Notes under the pieces: model-generated
Seen by the model: the letters and a program-made list of their open reading frames with translations, nothing else
Database searches by the model: none
What the model was told of the DNA's origin: nothing
From: Rheinheimera tangshanensis
GTDB lineage: Bacteria > Pseudomonadota > Gammaproteobacteria > Enterobacterales > Alteromonadaceae
Direction: 5' to 3'
Assembly: GCF_014645135.1 (NCBI RefSeq)
Contig: NZ_BMLH01000003.1
Location: 310,001-374,000, forward strand
DNA length: 64,000 bases
Shown: positions 45,946 through 54,549 of the stretch, piece by piece
Layout: each line of letters starts with the position of its first letter
Position numbering within the stretch: position 1 is the first letter of the stretch
Position numbers and translations under genes: made by a program

Positions 45946-46206
45946 TTACTCTGACTTTTGAGTTTTTTGATACAACTTCAATTTGATAAACAGCTCTTCC
46001 ACTTGGGTTCTGGCCCATGGCGTTTTACGTAAAAACGTCAGGCTGGATTTAATGCTGGGGTTGTTACTGAAACATTTCAGCGGTATTTGCTTTGCTAAAG
46101 GCGCAAAACCGCCATGCTGTTCAAGCAACAGCTCCAGAATTTGCTGCAGGGTGAAACCATGCAGCGGGTTATTGTGTTGTGGCTGATTTGGGGCTTGGGT
46201 TGCCAT
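45946..46206 (-). CDS. VF530 family (DUF2132) small DNA-binding-like protein
   Basis: An 86-residue protein with the VF530 pattern NPLHGFTLQQILELLLEQHG, IPLKCFSNNPSIKSSLTFLR and TPWARTQVEELF. A solved family member has a helical fold resembling DNA-binding proteins; cellular role unknown. Its start lies inside the end of the upstream gene (38-base overlap), so the two are translationally coupled. Confidence 0.87.
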   Translation of the reverse strand: MATQAPNQPQHNNPLHGFTLQQILELLLEQHGGFAPLAKQIPLKCFSNNPSIKSSLTFLRKTPWARTQVEELFIKLKLYQKTQKSE

Positions 46207-48187
46207 AAGGACTTTGCTCTGTCGTCGCTAGAGGCCGGAACTGGCCGTGGTAGTTTTCATCGTCTGTGCCAATCATCAGCGCGGTTCCTGGGATCAATGG
46301 GCTTGGGCTGGCCAAAGCTTCGACTTTAAAACCATCGATTTGCCATAGTACAGGCCGTTCAGCCATTAAGCTAATCGGCTGTTTTGTTGACGGATTCACC
46401 AGTGCCAACGGATACACAGCACTGGTAAAAGGGCCGTTATCTGAGCTATCAAGTACAGCGCTAGCCCAGAGTACGTCGCCTTCGAGATGTAAGTCGGCTA
46501 TCACTCTGTTGTAGTTACGGTTTTTCACCGCAGTCGGGCCTGTCACCTGAATTTTCTGGCTATTCCACTGCAAACTGGCTGCCGCTATGTCCAGTTCGCC
46601 CCATTGCAAAAATCCTGCAGCTGTTGCTGAACCACGTTCACCTAAAATCACCAGATAGCGGTTCACATCTTTTTTCGCACAGGCCAAACCTTCAACGTTA
46701 TCGCCATCCTGCTCCGGGCTGCTGTCACGCTCAACCGGTAATTCGAAAGTGTTCAGCACCTGTGCATAGGTAGGGAAGACTTTGATATGAAACAGTCGGC
46801 CGAACGAGCCTTGCCAGGTGCCACTTTCTGCTATTAAAAACTCGCCATTTTGGCCCGGTAAAGCACAGATAGCTTCTAAATCGTTAGACGCCTGACCGGC
46901 TGGCCAGTTAGTGACAAATAAGTTCTGTGCTGTCAGTTGTTGATCCTGATTCAATTGGATCAGCGTTAACCTGTCACCCTGGCGTTGAATTTTTTTATCT
47001 TGTACCGCCAGATAATGGTTTTGGTCCAAAGCGGCTAAACCACTGATCGCAGGTAAGGCGGTTTGAGTTTTAGGCCGGTACGGCGTGTACCAGCGTGGGT
47101 CAACCGGCATTTTAAACAGCAGTGGCGACATACGTTTAAATTTATCGGTATGGGTGCCGCACTGAATATTATCGCCGTAGTGTTGTTTCCACGGGTCGTT
47201 AATTAAATACACTGTGCCGTTATGAATAGTCACTGCTTCCAGCGCTGTTTGCACCAGTTTGTCGTAGGCAGGGCAAAGGCCACTGTCATCTGTACTGACA
47301 TAAAAACTCAGCTTTTGCACAAAAGGTGGAATACGGTTGGTTAAATCAAACACCCATAACTCATCGTCATTGCGCGCTACTGCGACTAAATAACCCGGAT
47401 GGCCTAAAATCGGACTAGGTAAAAACTCAATACCATTAATAGGATGATCGTTGTCATCCAGCACAGGTAAAGTGAGGTTGGCGTCTATCACTTTGACAAA
47501 ATTATCGCGTAGCCAAAAGTCCTGAGTTAAACGGGTTTTAAATAATCTGGGTTTATTGACCATGTCTTGTTCGAGCGCCAGATATAAATTCTGGTGGTCA
47601 TCCACAGCTAAACCTTCAATACCGTCATTCGGAAAATTACCTACTTTGGCCTCCAGCGGAAACTGCACAGGTCGGATTGCCACAATTTCGGCACGGGTTA
47701 AGGCACTGTCGACCTGAATTTTTAACAGCAGAGTAGGGTAAGCCGTTGAGTTGGACTGATTAAACTTTTTTGCACACTCATTACTCAACTGATAAGCCGA
47801 CGCATCTTCTGTCACTGTGATTAGGGTCGTGTCATCCAGCCTGTCCCATGTCAAAGCTTCTAAATCGGGCTTATCTGCTAAATAGTTGTAAAAGCAGCTG
47901 CTTTTTAAGCTGTCTGCTACTGTGATTTGAATCGGCTGAGTAATAGCTGTGGCTGTGTTGGGGTCGATACGGAACAGCTTCATCCGCGTGCTTTCATGAG
48001 CACTTTGATCACCCACCACCACCAGCTCTCCTTTTCGGAAGGTGACGCCTGAGGTTTGAGGGTCGAGTAAGGTTTGTTTTTCTATATCGGTAAGCCATTG
48101 GCCTGTCAGAGCCGTTTCTGCATTCAGATCCCCACTTAAGCCAGCAAGCAGCACTATAGTGAACAGGGATTTGGATAAATTGATCAC
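46169..48187 (-). CDS. Periplasmic beta-propeller protein with repeated xEGLA/EAL motifs, function unknown
   Basis: A 672-residue protein with a Sec signal peptide (LFTIVLLAGLSGDLNAE). No enzyme family was firmly recognised. Six segments share a D-x-E-[AG]-[LIV] motif followed by a strand and an acidic or Asp/Glu turn: DLEALTWD, DGIEGLAVD, ALEAVTIH, DLEAICAL, DNVEGLACA and KVEALASP. This spacing suggests repeated blades of a propeller akin to the phytase-like esterase or SdiA-regulated families, which also use EGLA loops. Encoded before the VF530 gene with overlap, which may be accidental. Confidence 0.6.
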   Translation of the reverse strand: MINLSKSLFTIVLLAGLSGDLNAETALTGQWLTDIEKQTLLDPQTSGVTFRKGELVVVGDQSAHESTRMKLFRIDPNTATAITQPIQITVADSLKSSCFYNYLADKPDLEALTWDRLDDTTLITVTEDASAYQLSNECAKKFNQSNSTAYPTLLLKIQVDSALTRAEIVAIRPVQFPLEAKVGNFPNDGIEGLAVDDHQNLYLALEQDMVNKPRLFKTRLTQDFWLRDNFVKVIDANLTLPVLDDNDHPINGIEFLPSPILGHPGYLVAVARNDDELWVFDLTNRIPPFVQKLSFYVSTDDSGLCPAYDKLVQTALEAVTIHNGTVYLINDPWKQHYGDNIQCGTHTDKFKRMSPLLFKMPVDPRWYTPYRPKTQTALPAISGLAALDQNHYLAVQDKKIQRQGDRLTLIQLNQDQQLTAQNLFVTNWPAGQASNDLEAICALPGQNGEFLIAESGTWQGSFGRLFHIKVFPTYAQVLNTFELPVERDSSPEQDGDNVEGLACAKKDVNRYLVILGERGSATAAGFLQWGELDIAAASLQWNSQKIQVTGPTAVKNRNYNRVIADLHLEGDVLWASAVLDSSDNGPFTSAVYPLALVNPSTKQPISLMAERPVLWQIDGFKVEALASPSPLIPGTALMIGTDDENYHGQFRPLATTEQSPYGNPSPKSATTQ

Positions 48188-48249
48188 AGTCGTCGATCCA
48201 TAATTCAGGGCACATTCAGATGGCGCCTAACATACGATCTACCGGACTA

Positions 48250-48263
48250 TTTCGCTAGCGAAA
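48250..48263. promoter_or_regulatory. Palindrome upstream of the propeller gene
   Basis: TTTCGC-TA-GCGAAA, a perfect 14-base palindrome about 62 bases upstream of the start codon. Possible operator; no regulator matched. Confidence 0.25.
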
Positions 48264-48329
48264 CCCGATAAAAACGCATTATTCGCCGAAAAAAAATACA
48301 ATCAATTGAGGAATAGCAGAGGATGAAAA

Positions 48330-48368
48330 GAAAAGCCACAGAAAGGCAGTGCTAATCTGTGGCTTTTC
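48330..48368 (-). terminator. Probable terminator after asnB
   Basis: GAAAAGCCACAGA (48330-48342) pairs perfectly with TCTGTGGCTTTTC (48356-48368) around a 13-base loop, on the 3' side of asnB (minus strand). Confidence 0.7.
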
Positions 48369-48417
48369 ATCTGTATTAAGTCCTCACCTGAATCACTACG
48401 TCAGATGAGAGCTCATA

Positions 48418-50082
48418 TCAATAGGCTTGTTCGTGAACATCCCGCACTGCACGACCTGAAGGGTCTGTCATTTGTGCCATTTTCGCATCCCAAGCCAGAG
48501 CTTCAGGCGTAGAGCAGGCGACCGACTTACCGCCAGGCACGCAGGATATTGCGCCAGGGTGAGGGAAATGCTCTTCAAAGATCACTCTATAGTAATAGGC
48601 TTCTTTGCTGTCCGGTGTATTGACCGGGAAGCGGAAGGCCGCTGTAGCCATTTGCTGATCCGTCACTTCTTTTTCAGCATGTGCTTTTAAGCTGTCGATC
48701 CAGCTGTAGCCCACGCCGTCTGAGAACTGCTCTTTTTGACGCCATAAAATTTCGTGCGGTAACAAACCATCGAAGGCCTGGCGCAAAATGTGTTTTTCCA
48801 TTTTGCCTTTGCCACACATTTTCGCTTCAGGATTTAACCGCATGGCGACATCCATAAAGTGCTTGTCGAGGAAAGGCACGCGGGCTTCAATACCCCAGGC
48901 TGACATAGCTTTGTTAGCGCGGTTGCAGTCAAACATATGCAAGCGGTCCAGCTTACGTAAGGTTTCTTCGTGGAATTCTTTGGCGTTTGGCGCTTTGTGG
49001 AAATACAAATAGCCACCAAAAATTTCGTCAGAACCTTCGCCCGACAACACCATTTTAATACCCATGGCTTTGATTTTACGGGCCATTAAGTACATAGGGG
49101 TTGAAGCGCGAATGGTGGTGACATCATAGGTTTCGAGGAAATAAATCACGTCGCGCAAAGAATCTAAACCTTCCTGCACAGTAAAGAGCACTTCGTGGTG
49201 CACTGTGCCTATGGCATCCGCTACTTTACGTGCTGCCACTAAGTCAGGTGAGCCTTGTAAACCCACAGCAAAAGAGTGCAGGCGAGGCCACCAGGCTTCA
49301 GATTGACCATCATCTTCCACACGATTACGGGCAAATTGCTGAGTAATAGCCGAAATCAGTGATGAATCCAGACCTCCTGATAACAACACGCCATAAGGCA
49401 CGTCGGACATTAAATGGCTTTTTACGCTCTGCTCCAGAGCAGCGCGCAGTTCACCTAAATCAGCCGGGTTGTCTTTGACTGCATCAAAACTTTGCCAGTC
49501 GCGCTGATAGTACTTCACCAGTTTGCCTACTTTGCTATCAAAATAGTGACCAGGTGGGAATTCCTGCATTTGTTTACAGACAGGCACCAGAGCTTTTAAT
49601 TCAGAGGCCACATACAGCTGACCATGTTCGTCGTAACCGTAATACAGCGGAATAATACCGATATGGTCACGGGCAATCAGGTAACGATTTTGCTCTGCGT
49701 CATACAGAATAAAAGCAAACATACCTTGCAGCTGATCAATAAAATCAGCGCCGTGCTGTAAATACAAAGGCAATATCACTTCACAGTCCGATTTGGTCTG
49801 GAACTGATAGTCGACGGTTAAGTTTTTCTCTAAATTTTTGTGATTATAAATCTCACCATTCACTGCCAGAATGTGATTTCGATTTGGATTAATCAGGGGC
49901 TGAGCGCCATTTTCAGTATCTACAATCGCCAGACGCTCATGCACTAAAATTGCATTGTCGTTGTTCCATACACCCGACCAGTCTGGTCCACGGTGGCGTA
50001 ATAACTTAGATAACTGTAGCGCCTGCTGGCGCAAGGCTTTAACATCAGTCTTGATGTCAAGCACCCCGAATATCGAACACAT
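48418..50082 (-). CDS. asnB: Asparagine synthetase B (glutamine-hydrolysing)
   Basis: Makes asparagine from aspartate, glutamine and ATP. A 554-residue protein equal to E. coli AsnB in size. The N-terminal glutaminase has Cys2 nucleophile (MCSIFGVLD), RHRGPDWSG and NGEIYNHKNL; the C-terminal synthetase has the ATP pyrophosphatase loop LSGGLDSSLISA and LSGEGSDEIFGGYLYF. Encoded on the minus strand with an ERIC-like element beginning about 30 bases upstream of its start, so its promoter is within or beyond the repeat. Confidence 0.97.
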   Translation of the reverse strand: MCSIFGVLDIKTDVKALRQQALQLSKLLRHRGPDWSGVWNNDNAILVHERLAIVDTENGAQPLINPNRNHILAVNGEIYNHKNLEKNLTVDYQFQTKSDCEVILPLYLQHGADFIDQLQGMFAFILYDAEQNRYLIARDHIGIIPLYYGYDEHGQLYVASELKALVPVCKQMQEFPPGHYFDSKVGKLVKYYQRDWQSFDAVKDNPADLGELRAALEQSVKSHLMSDVPYGVLLSGGLDSSLISAITQQFARNRVEDDGQSEAWWPRLHSFAVGLQGSPDLVAARKVADAIGTVHHEVLFTVQEGLDSLRDVIYFLETYDVTTIRASTPMYLMARKIKAMGIKMVLSGEGSDEIFGGYLYFHKAPNAKEFHEETLRKLDRLHMFDCNRANKAMSAWGIEARVPFLDKHFMDVAMRLNPEAKMCGKGKMEKHILRQAFDGLLPHEILWRQKEQFSDGVGYSWIDSLKAHAEKEVTDQQMATAAFRFPVNTPDSKEAYYYRVIFEEHFPHPGAISCVPGGKSVACSTPEALAWDAKMAQMTDPSGRAVRDVHEQAY

Positions 50083-50112
50083 GATGGGTAACCTCTAATT
50101 AATTATTTAAGC

Positions 50113-50245
50113 GTTTCCCCTAAGTTATTGGCGTTGCAGAGAGGCGACAAGCGAACGAGTCCCCATGAGCATAGTTGTCCTATGTGATTGGGGCGAGCGA
50201 ACGCAGGCAACAAAGCTGCAGCGTCAAGAACGACGGGCAAACAGA
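50113..50245 (+). repeat. ERIC-like intergenic repeat, copy 5
   Basis: CCCCTAAGTTATTGGCGTTGC, GAGTCCCCATGAGCATAG, hairpin, CTATGTGATTGGGGCGAGCG, AACGCAGGCAACAAAGC and GCAGCGTCAAGAACGACGGG. The GGGGCGAGCG-AACGCAG-CAAC run is notably ERIC-like. It lies between divergent asnB and the DUF3025 gene. A short open frame crossing it is not a gene. Confidence 0.8.
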
Positions 50246-50379
50246 TTTTGGCAGTATGTACGTCTAAACGTACTCCTTGAATTTGCCAGCTTACGGGAAA
50301 ATTGCAAGAGGTTTTTCGTGCTTTTTACAGGTAATTGCTACGGTATGGTTTCAGTACAACAAACGGTTTTTTCTTATTC

Positions 50380-51204
50380 ATGCAAAAAAACAACGTAAAT
50401 TCGCGATTCACAGCACCGCTGGAATGGCAGCCAGAGCTTTTTGCTGAGCCCGGGCTATTCAGCGCTTTAGCCGATATTTTTCCTTTAGCAGAACAAACAG
50501 ATTTCCCATCCCCAGAACTGCTGACCTTATGGTTACATCGCTATACTGCATTAAAAAATTGGAGCTTTGTCGATAGCACTGTGCTGGACCAGGATGGCCG
50601 GTACTATGAGGACTTCATTTATCAAAGTCAGCAAATTCCAATGCGTGCCAACAACTGGCATGACTTTTTTGGCGCTTTAATCTGGTGTTTATTTCCTCAA
50701 AGTAAAAAGTTGATGAACCAGTTGCATATGGCGCAAATTCAGCAATTTGGCAACAAAGAACGCTCTAAGGTGCGGCATAAATTAACCCTGCTGGATGAAT
50801 GTGGCGTGCTGCTTTGTATCAAACCATCACAGCGTTATCTGCTGGATTTGCTGCGTGATCAGCAATGGATACAAGCTTTTTATCAACATAAAGCTCAGTG
50901 GAAAACACTTACACCGCTGATGTTTGGCCATGCCAACTATGAAATGGCGACTAAGCCTTTTATTGGTTTAACAGGCAAATTATGGTGTATTGAACTACCG
51001 GAACATACAGCGTTGCCTGAAGGTATAAAAGGTTACAATTTTGTTGATGAATTATTGGCGAAACAGCTTGTGTGCACAGAACTGTTACTTGATAATCAAC
51101 AGCTTAGTCCGTTACCTTTGTTAGGTGTTCCGGGCTGGTACAAAGAGCAGGGATTGGCTTTTTACGCCGACACCAGCTACTTCAGACCAAAACGACAGAC
51201 CTGA
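50380..51204 (+). CDS. DUF3025 family protein
   Basis: About 274 residues, matching the DUF3025 pattern: NNWHDFFGALIWCLFPQSK, LNQLH, RSKVRHKLTLLDECGVLL and later HANYEMATKPFIGLTGK. No signal peptide or membrane helix. Biochemical role unknown. The frame is open to 50335, but ATG 50380 (MQKNNVNSRFTAPLEW) gives the family-like N terminus. The ABC transporter pair begins 39 bases later and may share its transcript. Confidence 0.75.
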   Translation: MQKNNVNSRFTAPLEWQPELFAEPGLFSALADIFPLAEQTDFPSPELLTLWLHRYTALKNWSFVDSTVLDQDGRYYEDFIYQSQQIPMRANNWHDFFGALIWCLFPQSKKLMNQLHMAQIQQFGNKERSKVRHKLTLLDECGVLLCIKPSQRYLLDLLRDQQWIQAFYQHKAQWKTLTPLMFGHANYEMATKPFIGLTGKLWCIELPEHTALPEGIKGYNFVDELLAKQLVCTELLLDNQQLSPLPLLGVPGWYKEQGLAFYADTSYFRPKRQT

Positions 51205-51243
51205 CTCATTCAAAGCAACAGAAGCATCAGCAGGGAATAAGGC

Positions 51244-52044
51244 ATGATAAAAATAGAAGCTCTGGCTAAATCTTTTGCCATCAGTCGTGGCCAAAAGCTG
51301 TCAGACAGCGAAAAACAAGATGTTCGCTACAGCAAAGAAGCGTTTCATTCGGTCCGTAATGTCAGCTTTGAATGCGGTTCGGGCGAAGTATTGGGCTTAT
51401 TGGGTCCGAATGGCGCTGGTAAAACCACCACTTTACGTATCCTCTCAACGGCGTTACAGCCAGATTCTGGTTCTGTGCTGATTGAAGGCGTCGATGTGTT
51501 AAAGCAGCCGATACTGGCGCGGAAAAAAATCGGCTTTTTATCCAGCAGTACAGGCTTGTATGGCCGTTTAACGGCTTATGAAAATATCGCTTATTTCGCC
51601 CGTTTGCATGGCATGAGCGAAACTGCATTAAAACAGCGAATTGACGAGCTGTTCACGCTGCTGAATATGCACGACTTTGCCAACCGAAAAGCAGAAGCTA
51701 TGTCCAGTGGTATGAAACAAAAAACCGCCATAGCCCGCGCCGTAGTGCATTCGCCTAAAGTGGTGATTTTGGACGAACCTACCACAGGCCTGGATATTAT
51801 GACCACTCAAACCGTGCTGGACTTTATCCGCAGCCTGAAACAGCAAGGCACGCCGGTCATCTTCTCCACTCACCATTTGGATGAAGTGGCCTCTTTATGT
51901 GACAGGGTGGTGGTGATAGATAAAGGCATCAGCGCATTTTCCGACAGCTTTGATGTATTTAAAGCCTTAAGTGCGGACGGTGACTTACGCCAGTCTTTTA
52001 TGAATGTGATTCATCCGACAGGACAAAACAGGGAGTACAACTAA
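51244..52044 (+). CDS. natA: ABC transporter ATP-binding subunit (NatA-like)
   Basis: Nucleotide-binding subunit of 266 residues: Walker [10 protein letters not shown], signature [16 protein letters not shown], Walker [13 protein letters not shown] and H-loop FSTHHLDEV. The adjacent permease (starts at the next base) is of the NatB Na+/ABC-2 type, so this is the energy-coupling half of a probable sodium/proton or small-molecule exporter. NatA assignment follows the pairing. Confidence 0.87.
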   Translation: MIKIEALAKSFAISRGQKLSDSEKQDVRYSKEAFHSVRNVSFECGSGEVLGLLGPNGAGKTTTLRILSTALQPDSGSVLIEGVDVLKQPILARKKIGFLSSSTGLYGRLTAYENIAYFARLHGMSETALKQRIDELFTLLNMHDFANRKAEAMSSGMKQKTAIARAVVHSPKVVILDEPTTGLDIMTTQTVLDFIRSLKQQGTPVIFSTHHLDEVASLCDRVVVIDKGISAFSDSFDVFKALSADGDLRQSFMNVIHPTGQNREYN

Positions 52045-53247
52045 ATGTGGCAAGTCTATTTAAAAGAGCTGACCGAATTACTCCGCGATAAAAAGACCAT
52101 GTTTTTTGTTATTTTGCTGCCGATCCTGGTGTTCCCTGTGCTGTTTGGCATTATGGGGCTGGTGGTTGCCAATGTAGCTAAAAATGCCGAAGCTGAAGAG
52201 CACAGGTATGTGATTATCAACGCCGATAAAGCGCCAGAGCTGGCTGAAGCCTTGTTTTATCATAAAAACTTTAAAAAAGTAGAGTCGGACCTGACTGATC
52301 CTGAAGCCTTAAAACAAGCCATTCGCGACGATAAATTTGATTTAGCTATTATCATTGCCGACGACTTTAGTGCGGATGTGGCGAACCTTTCGCAAAGCCA
52401 ATGGACAGTGATTTACAATATGTCGTCACAGCTGGATATGATTGACAGATATTTCAATGAGTTACTTCGGGATTACAGCAAGAAGCTGCAACTGGCCAAG
52501 CTCGATAGCTTAGGTGTGGAGGCGGACAAGGTAGATGCCTTACTGCAACCTGTGAAGCTGGAAAAAGTAAATACAGCAGAAAGCCGTGAAAACTTAGGTG
52601 AAAAAATCGGTGGTTTTGTCGCTTATATCCTGATCCCTTTGTGTTTAATCGGTTGTTCTTACCCTGCTGTTGATATAGGTGCAGGCGAAAAAGAACGCGG
52701 CACTTTAGAAACCTTATTAATATGCCCGATCAGCAGAACCTCTATCGTGTTAGGTAAGTTTTTGACAGTACTAACCACAGGCCTTGCTTCTGCACTTATT
52801 ACTGTCAGCAGCTTTGGCGGTTGGGGTTATGTCATAGGCTCCCTGATGGGCGTGGATATAGTGGCGAAAACCATGTCGACTTTGGGTGTAGCCGACTTGC
52901 TGTTGATCCTGATGATGCTGATCCCGCTGTCAGCCATTTTCGCAGCTTTACTATTATCGCTCTCTATTTATGCCCGCAGCTTTAAAGAAGCACAAAACTA
53001 CATTGGTCCTTTGAGCATGATGGTCTTTATGCCGTTGATTGTTGCTTTAATGCCTGGCGTAGAACTGAGCTGGGCTATGGCGATGTTGCCTATAGCGAAC
53101 GTGGCTTTGGCGATTAAAGAGCTGATTAAGGGCACTATGGATGTCGGCATGCTAGTAGTTATTTTTGGCTCAACAGTAGTGATAGCAGGGGCTATGTTGG
53201 CCTTTTGTGTCAGCTGGTTCCAAAAAGAAAAAGTATTGTTCAGATAA
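52045..53247 (+). CDS. natB: ABC-2 type permease (NatB-like)
   Basis: A 400-residue membrane protein: one N-terminal helix (FFVILLPILVFPVLFGIMGL), a large periplasmic domain (about 45-180), then about five to six helices from about residue 190 on, including KERGTLETLLICPISRTSIVLGKF, typical of NatB/ABC-2 permeases. It follows NatA with no gap. Likely extrudes Na+ or a related substrate; the substrate is inferred. Confidence 0.86.
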   Translation: MWQVYLKELTELLRDKKTMFFVILLPILVFPVLFGIMGLVVANVAKNAEAEEHRYVIINADKAPELAEALFYHKNFKKVESDLTDPEALKQAIRDDKFDLAIIIADDFSADVANLSQSQWTVIYNMSSQLDMIDRYFNELLRDYSKKLQLAKLDSLGVEADKVDALLQPVKLEKVNTAESRENLGEKIGGFVAYILIPLCLIGCSYPAVDIGAGEKERGTLETLLICPISRTSIVLGKFLTVLTTGLASALITVSSFGGWGYVIGSLMGVDIVAKTMSTLGVADLLLILMMLIPLSAIFAALLLSLSIYARSFKEAQNYIGPLSMMVFMPLIVALMPGVELSWAMAMLPIANVALAIKELIKGTMDVGMLVVIFGSTVVIAGAMLAFCVSWFQKEKVLFR

Positions 53248-53371
53248 CACGGCAAATCCTCTTTGCTGTGGGGCGTGGCTTGTCTACCCCCTAAGTCTGT
53301 CTTATTTAATGTAGGGGCGTCGTTTATCGGCGCCCGTCTCGTTTCTAATCCTATGCAGAGTCTATCGTCCA

Positions 53372-54121
53372 ATGAAGTTATTTGACGCTATCGTAAATCC
53401 CTACAACGGCTGCTACATAGGGCCAGCTCAATTACCTGATTCTGCCGCCGAATTTGCCGCTCGCCTGGCCGCCTCTGTCGACGTATGGCAGCATCAGCAT
53501 GCTTTAGTCTGGCTTGAGATACCGGCCTGCCGTTCAGAACTGATTGCTGCAGCTGTTGCGCTTGGTTTTAGCTTTCATCATTGTGCGCCCGACCAACTGA
53601 TGTTATGCAAAAAGCTACAAGCCGATAGTTATTTACCTTTAGCTGCGACTCATAGCATTGGGGTAGGGGCTGTGGTGTTATCTGCCGCTGGCAAGGTGTT
53701 ACTGGTGCAGGAAAAACCACTGCCAGGCAAACGCCCTGGTTATTTTAAATTGCCAGGCGGCATGGTGGATGCCAAGGAGCATCTGGCAGACGCTGCAGTA
53801 CGTGAAGTGCAGGAAGAAACCGGAGTAACAGCCCGTTTTGAAAGCTTTTTAGGCTTACGCCACCATCATCAGGGGCAGTTTGGCGCATCGAATTTGTATA
53901 TGGTATGCCGCTTAACAGCCGAAGAAACTGAACCTAAACCCGACCCACGCGAAATACTACAAGCGCGTTGGTTCGACTGCGCCCACTACCTGGCCGACCC
54001 CAACGCCAGCCCCTACAACAAGCTTTTGGTACAAACGGCCTTAACTGGTGCGCGACTTTCCAGTCAGAAAGTACCGGGTTATATGAAAAGCCCTGACGAA
54101 TATGAGATTTTTATGGGGTAG
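53372..54121 (+). CDS. NUDIX hydrolase of the pre-NUDIX type
   Basis: A 249-residue protein. The N-terminal half (about 1-95) is a pre-NUDIX domain (WLEIPACRSELIAAAVALGFSFHH) as in eukaryotic NUDT6 and plant NUDT2/7-like proteins. The NUDIX box from about residue 130 reads GGMVDAKEHLADAAVREVQEETGV and fits G-x5-E-x7-R-E-x2-E-E-x-G. Substrate unknown; such proteins hydrolyse NADH, ADP-ribose or CoA-type nucleotides. Last gene before the A+T-rich accessory islet. Confidence 0.82.
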   Translation: MKLFDAIVNPYNGCYIGPAQLPDSAAEFAARLAASVDVWQHQHALVWLEIPACRSELIAAAVALGFSFHHCAPDQLMLCKKLQADSYLPLAATHSIGVGAVVLSAAGKVLLVQEKPLPGKRPGYFKLPGGMVDAKEHLADAAVREVQEETGVTARFESFLGLRHHHQGQFGASNLYMVCRLTAEETEPKPDPREILQARWFDCAHYLADPNASPYNKLLVQTALTGARLSSQKVPGYMKSPDEYEIFMG

Positions 54122-54549
54122 GTTTAGATTTAAAGGCTTTTAGTTCAAAGGGGAGAGGCTATTCGAATTGTGTTTTGCCATAAAATGGCTATTCCCTATA
54201 GTGAGTAGATTGTCTGGGGAGAAGGCTGCTTTTTATCCAGTCTATCGCTTGAACCGGGATGCAAAAGGCATTCGAATTTAACCCCAAGGTCATAGGTCGC
54301 TCAATATCAGTTCAAATTATCCGGTTAATTGAGCGTCTGGTATGAGCGAATTGCGGACATTAGCATACTCATTTCTGCATATTTATCATTCAGACAATTT
54401 GCTCGTTTACTTTTTGAGAACGGGAGTTTACCTTACCAAGGCGTATCCAAAGCGGTTTAGCGATATTGATTGTTGAGCAGAAATGACCGCATCCTTCACA
54501 GTTTATCCCCTTTTGTTTGTAGTAGTCTGCGAAAAATTGGAGCTCCCCC
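54122..54549. other. Intergenic region at the left edge of the accessory islet
   Basis: No gene recognised. The sequence becomes visibly A+T-richer here. An 8-base inverted repeat (CGCTCAAT at 54298, ATTGAGCG at 54328) is present. No tRNA, integrase or clear duplicated attachment site was found. Confidence 0.5.

Noticed and set aside
50165-50398. Open frame overlapping the ERIC-like copy 5
   Set aside because: Most of its length is the repeat itself, and its end overlaps the start of the DUF3025 gene in another frame.
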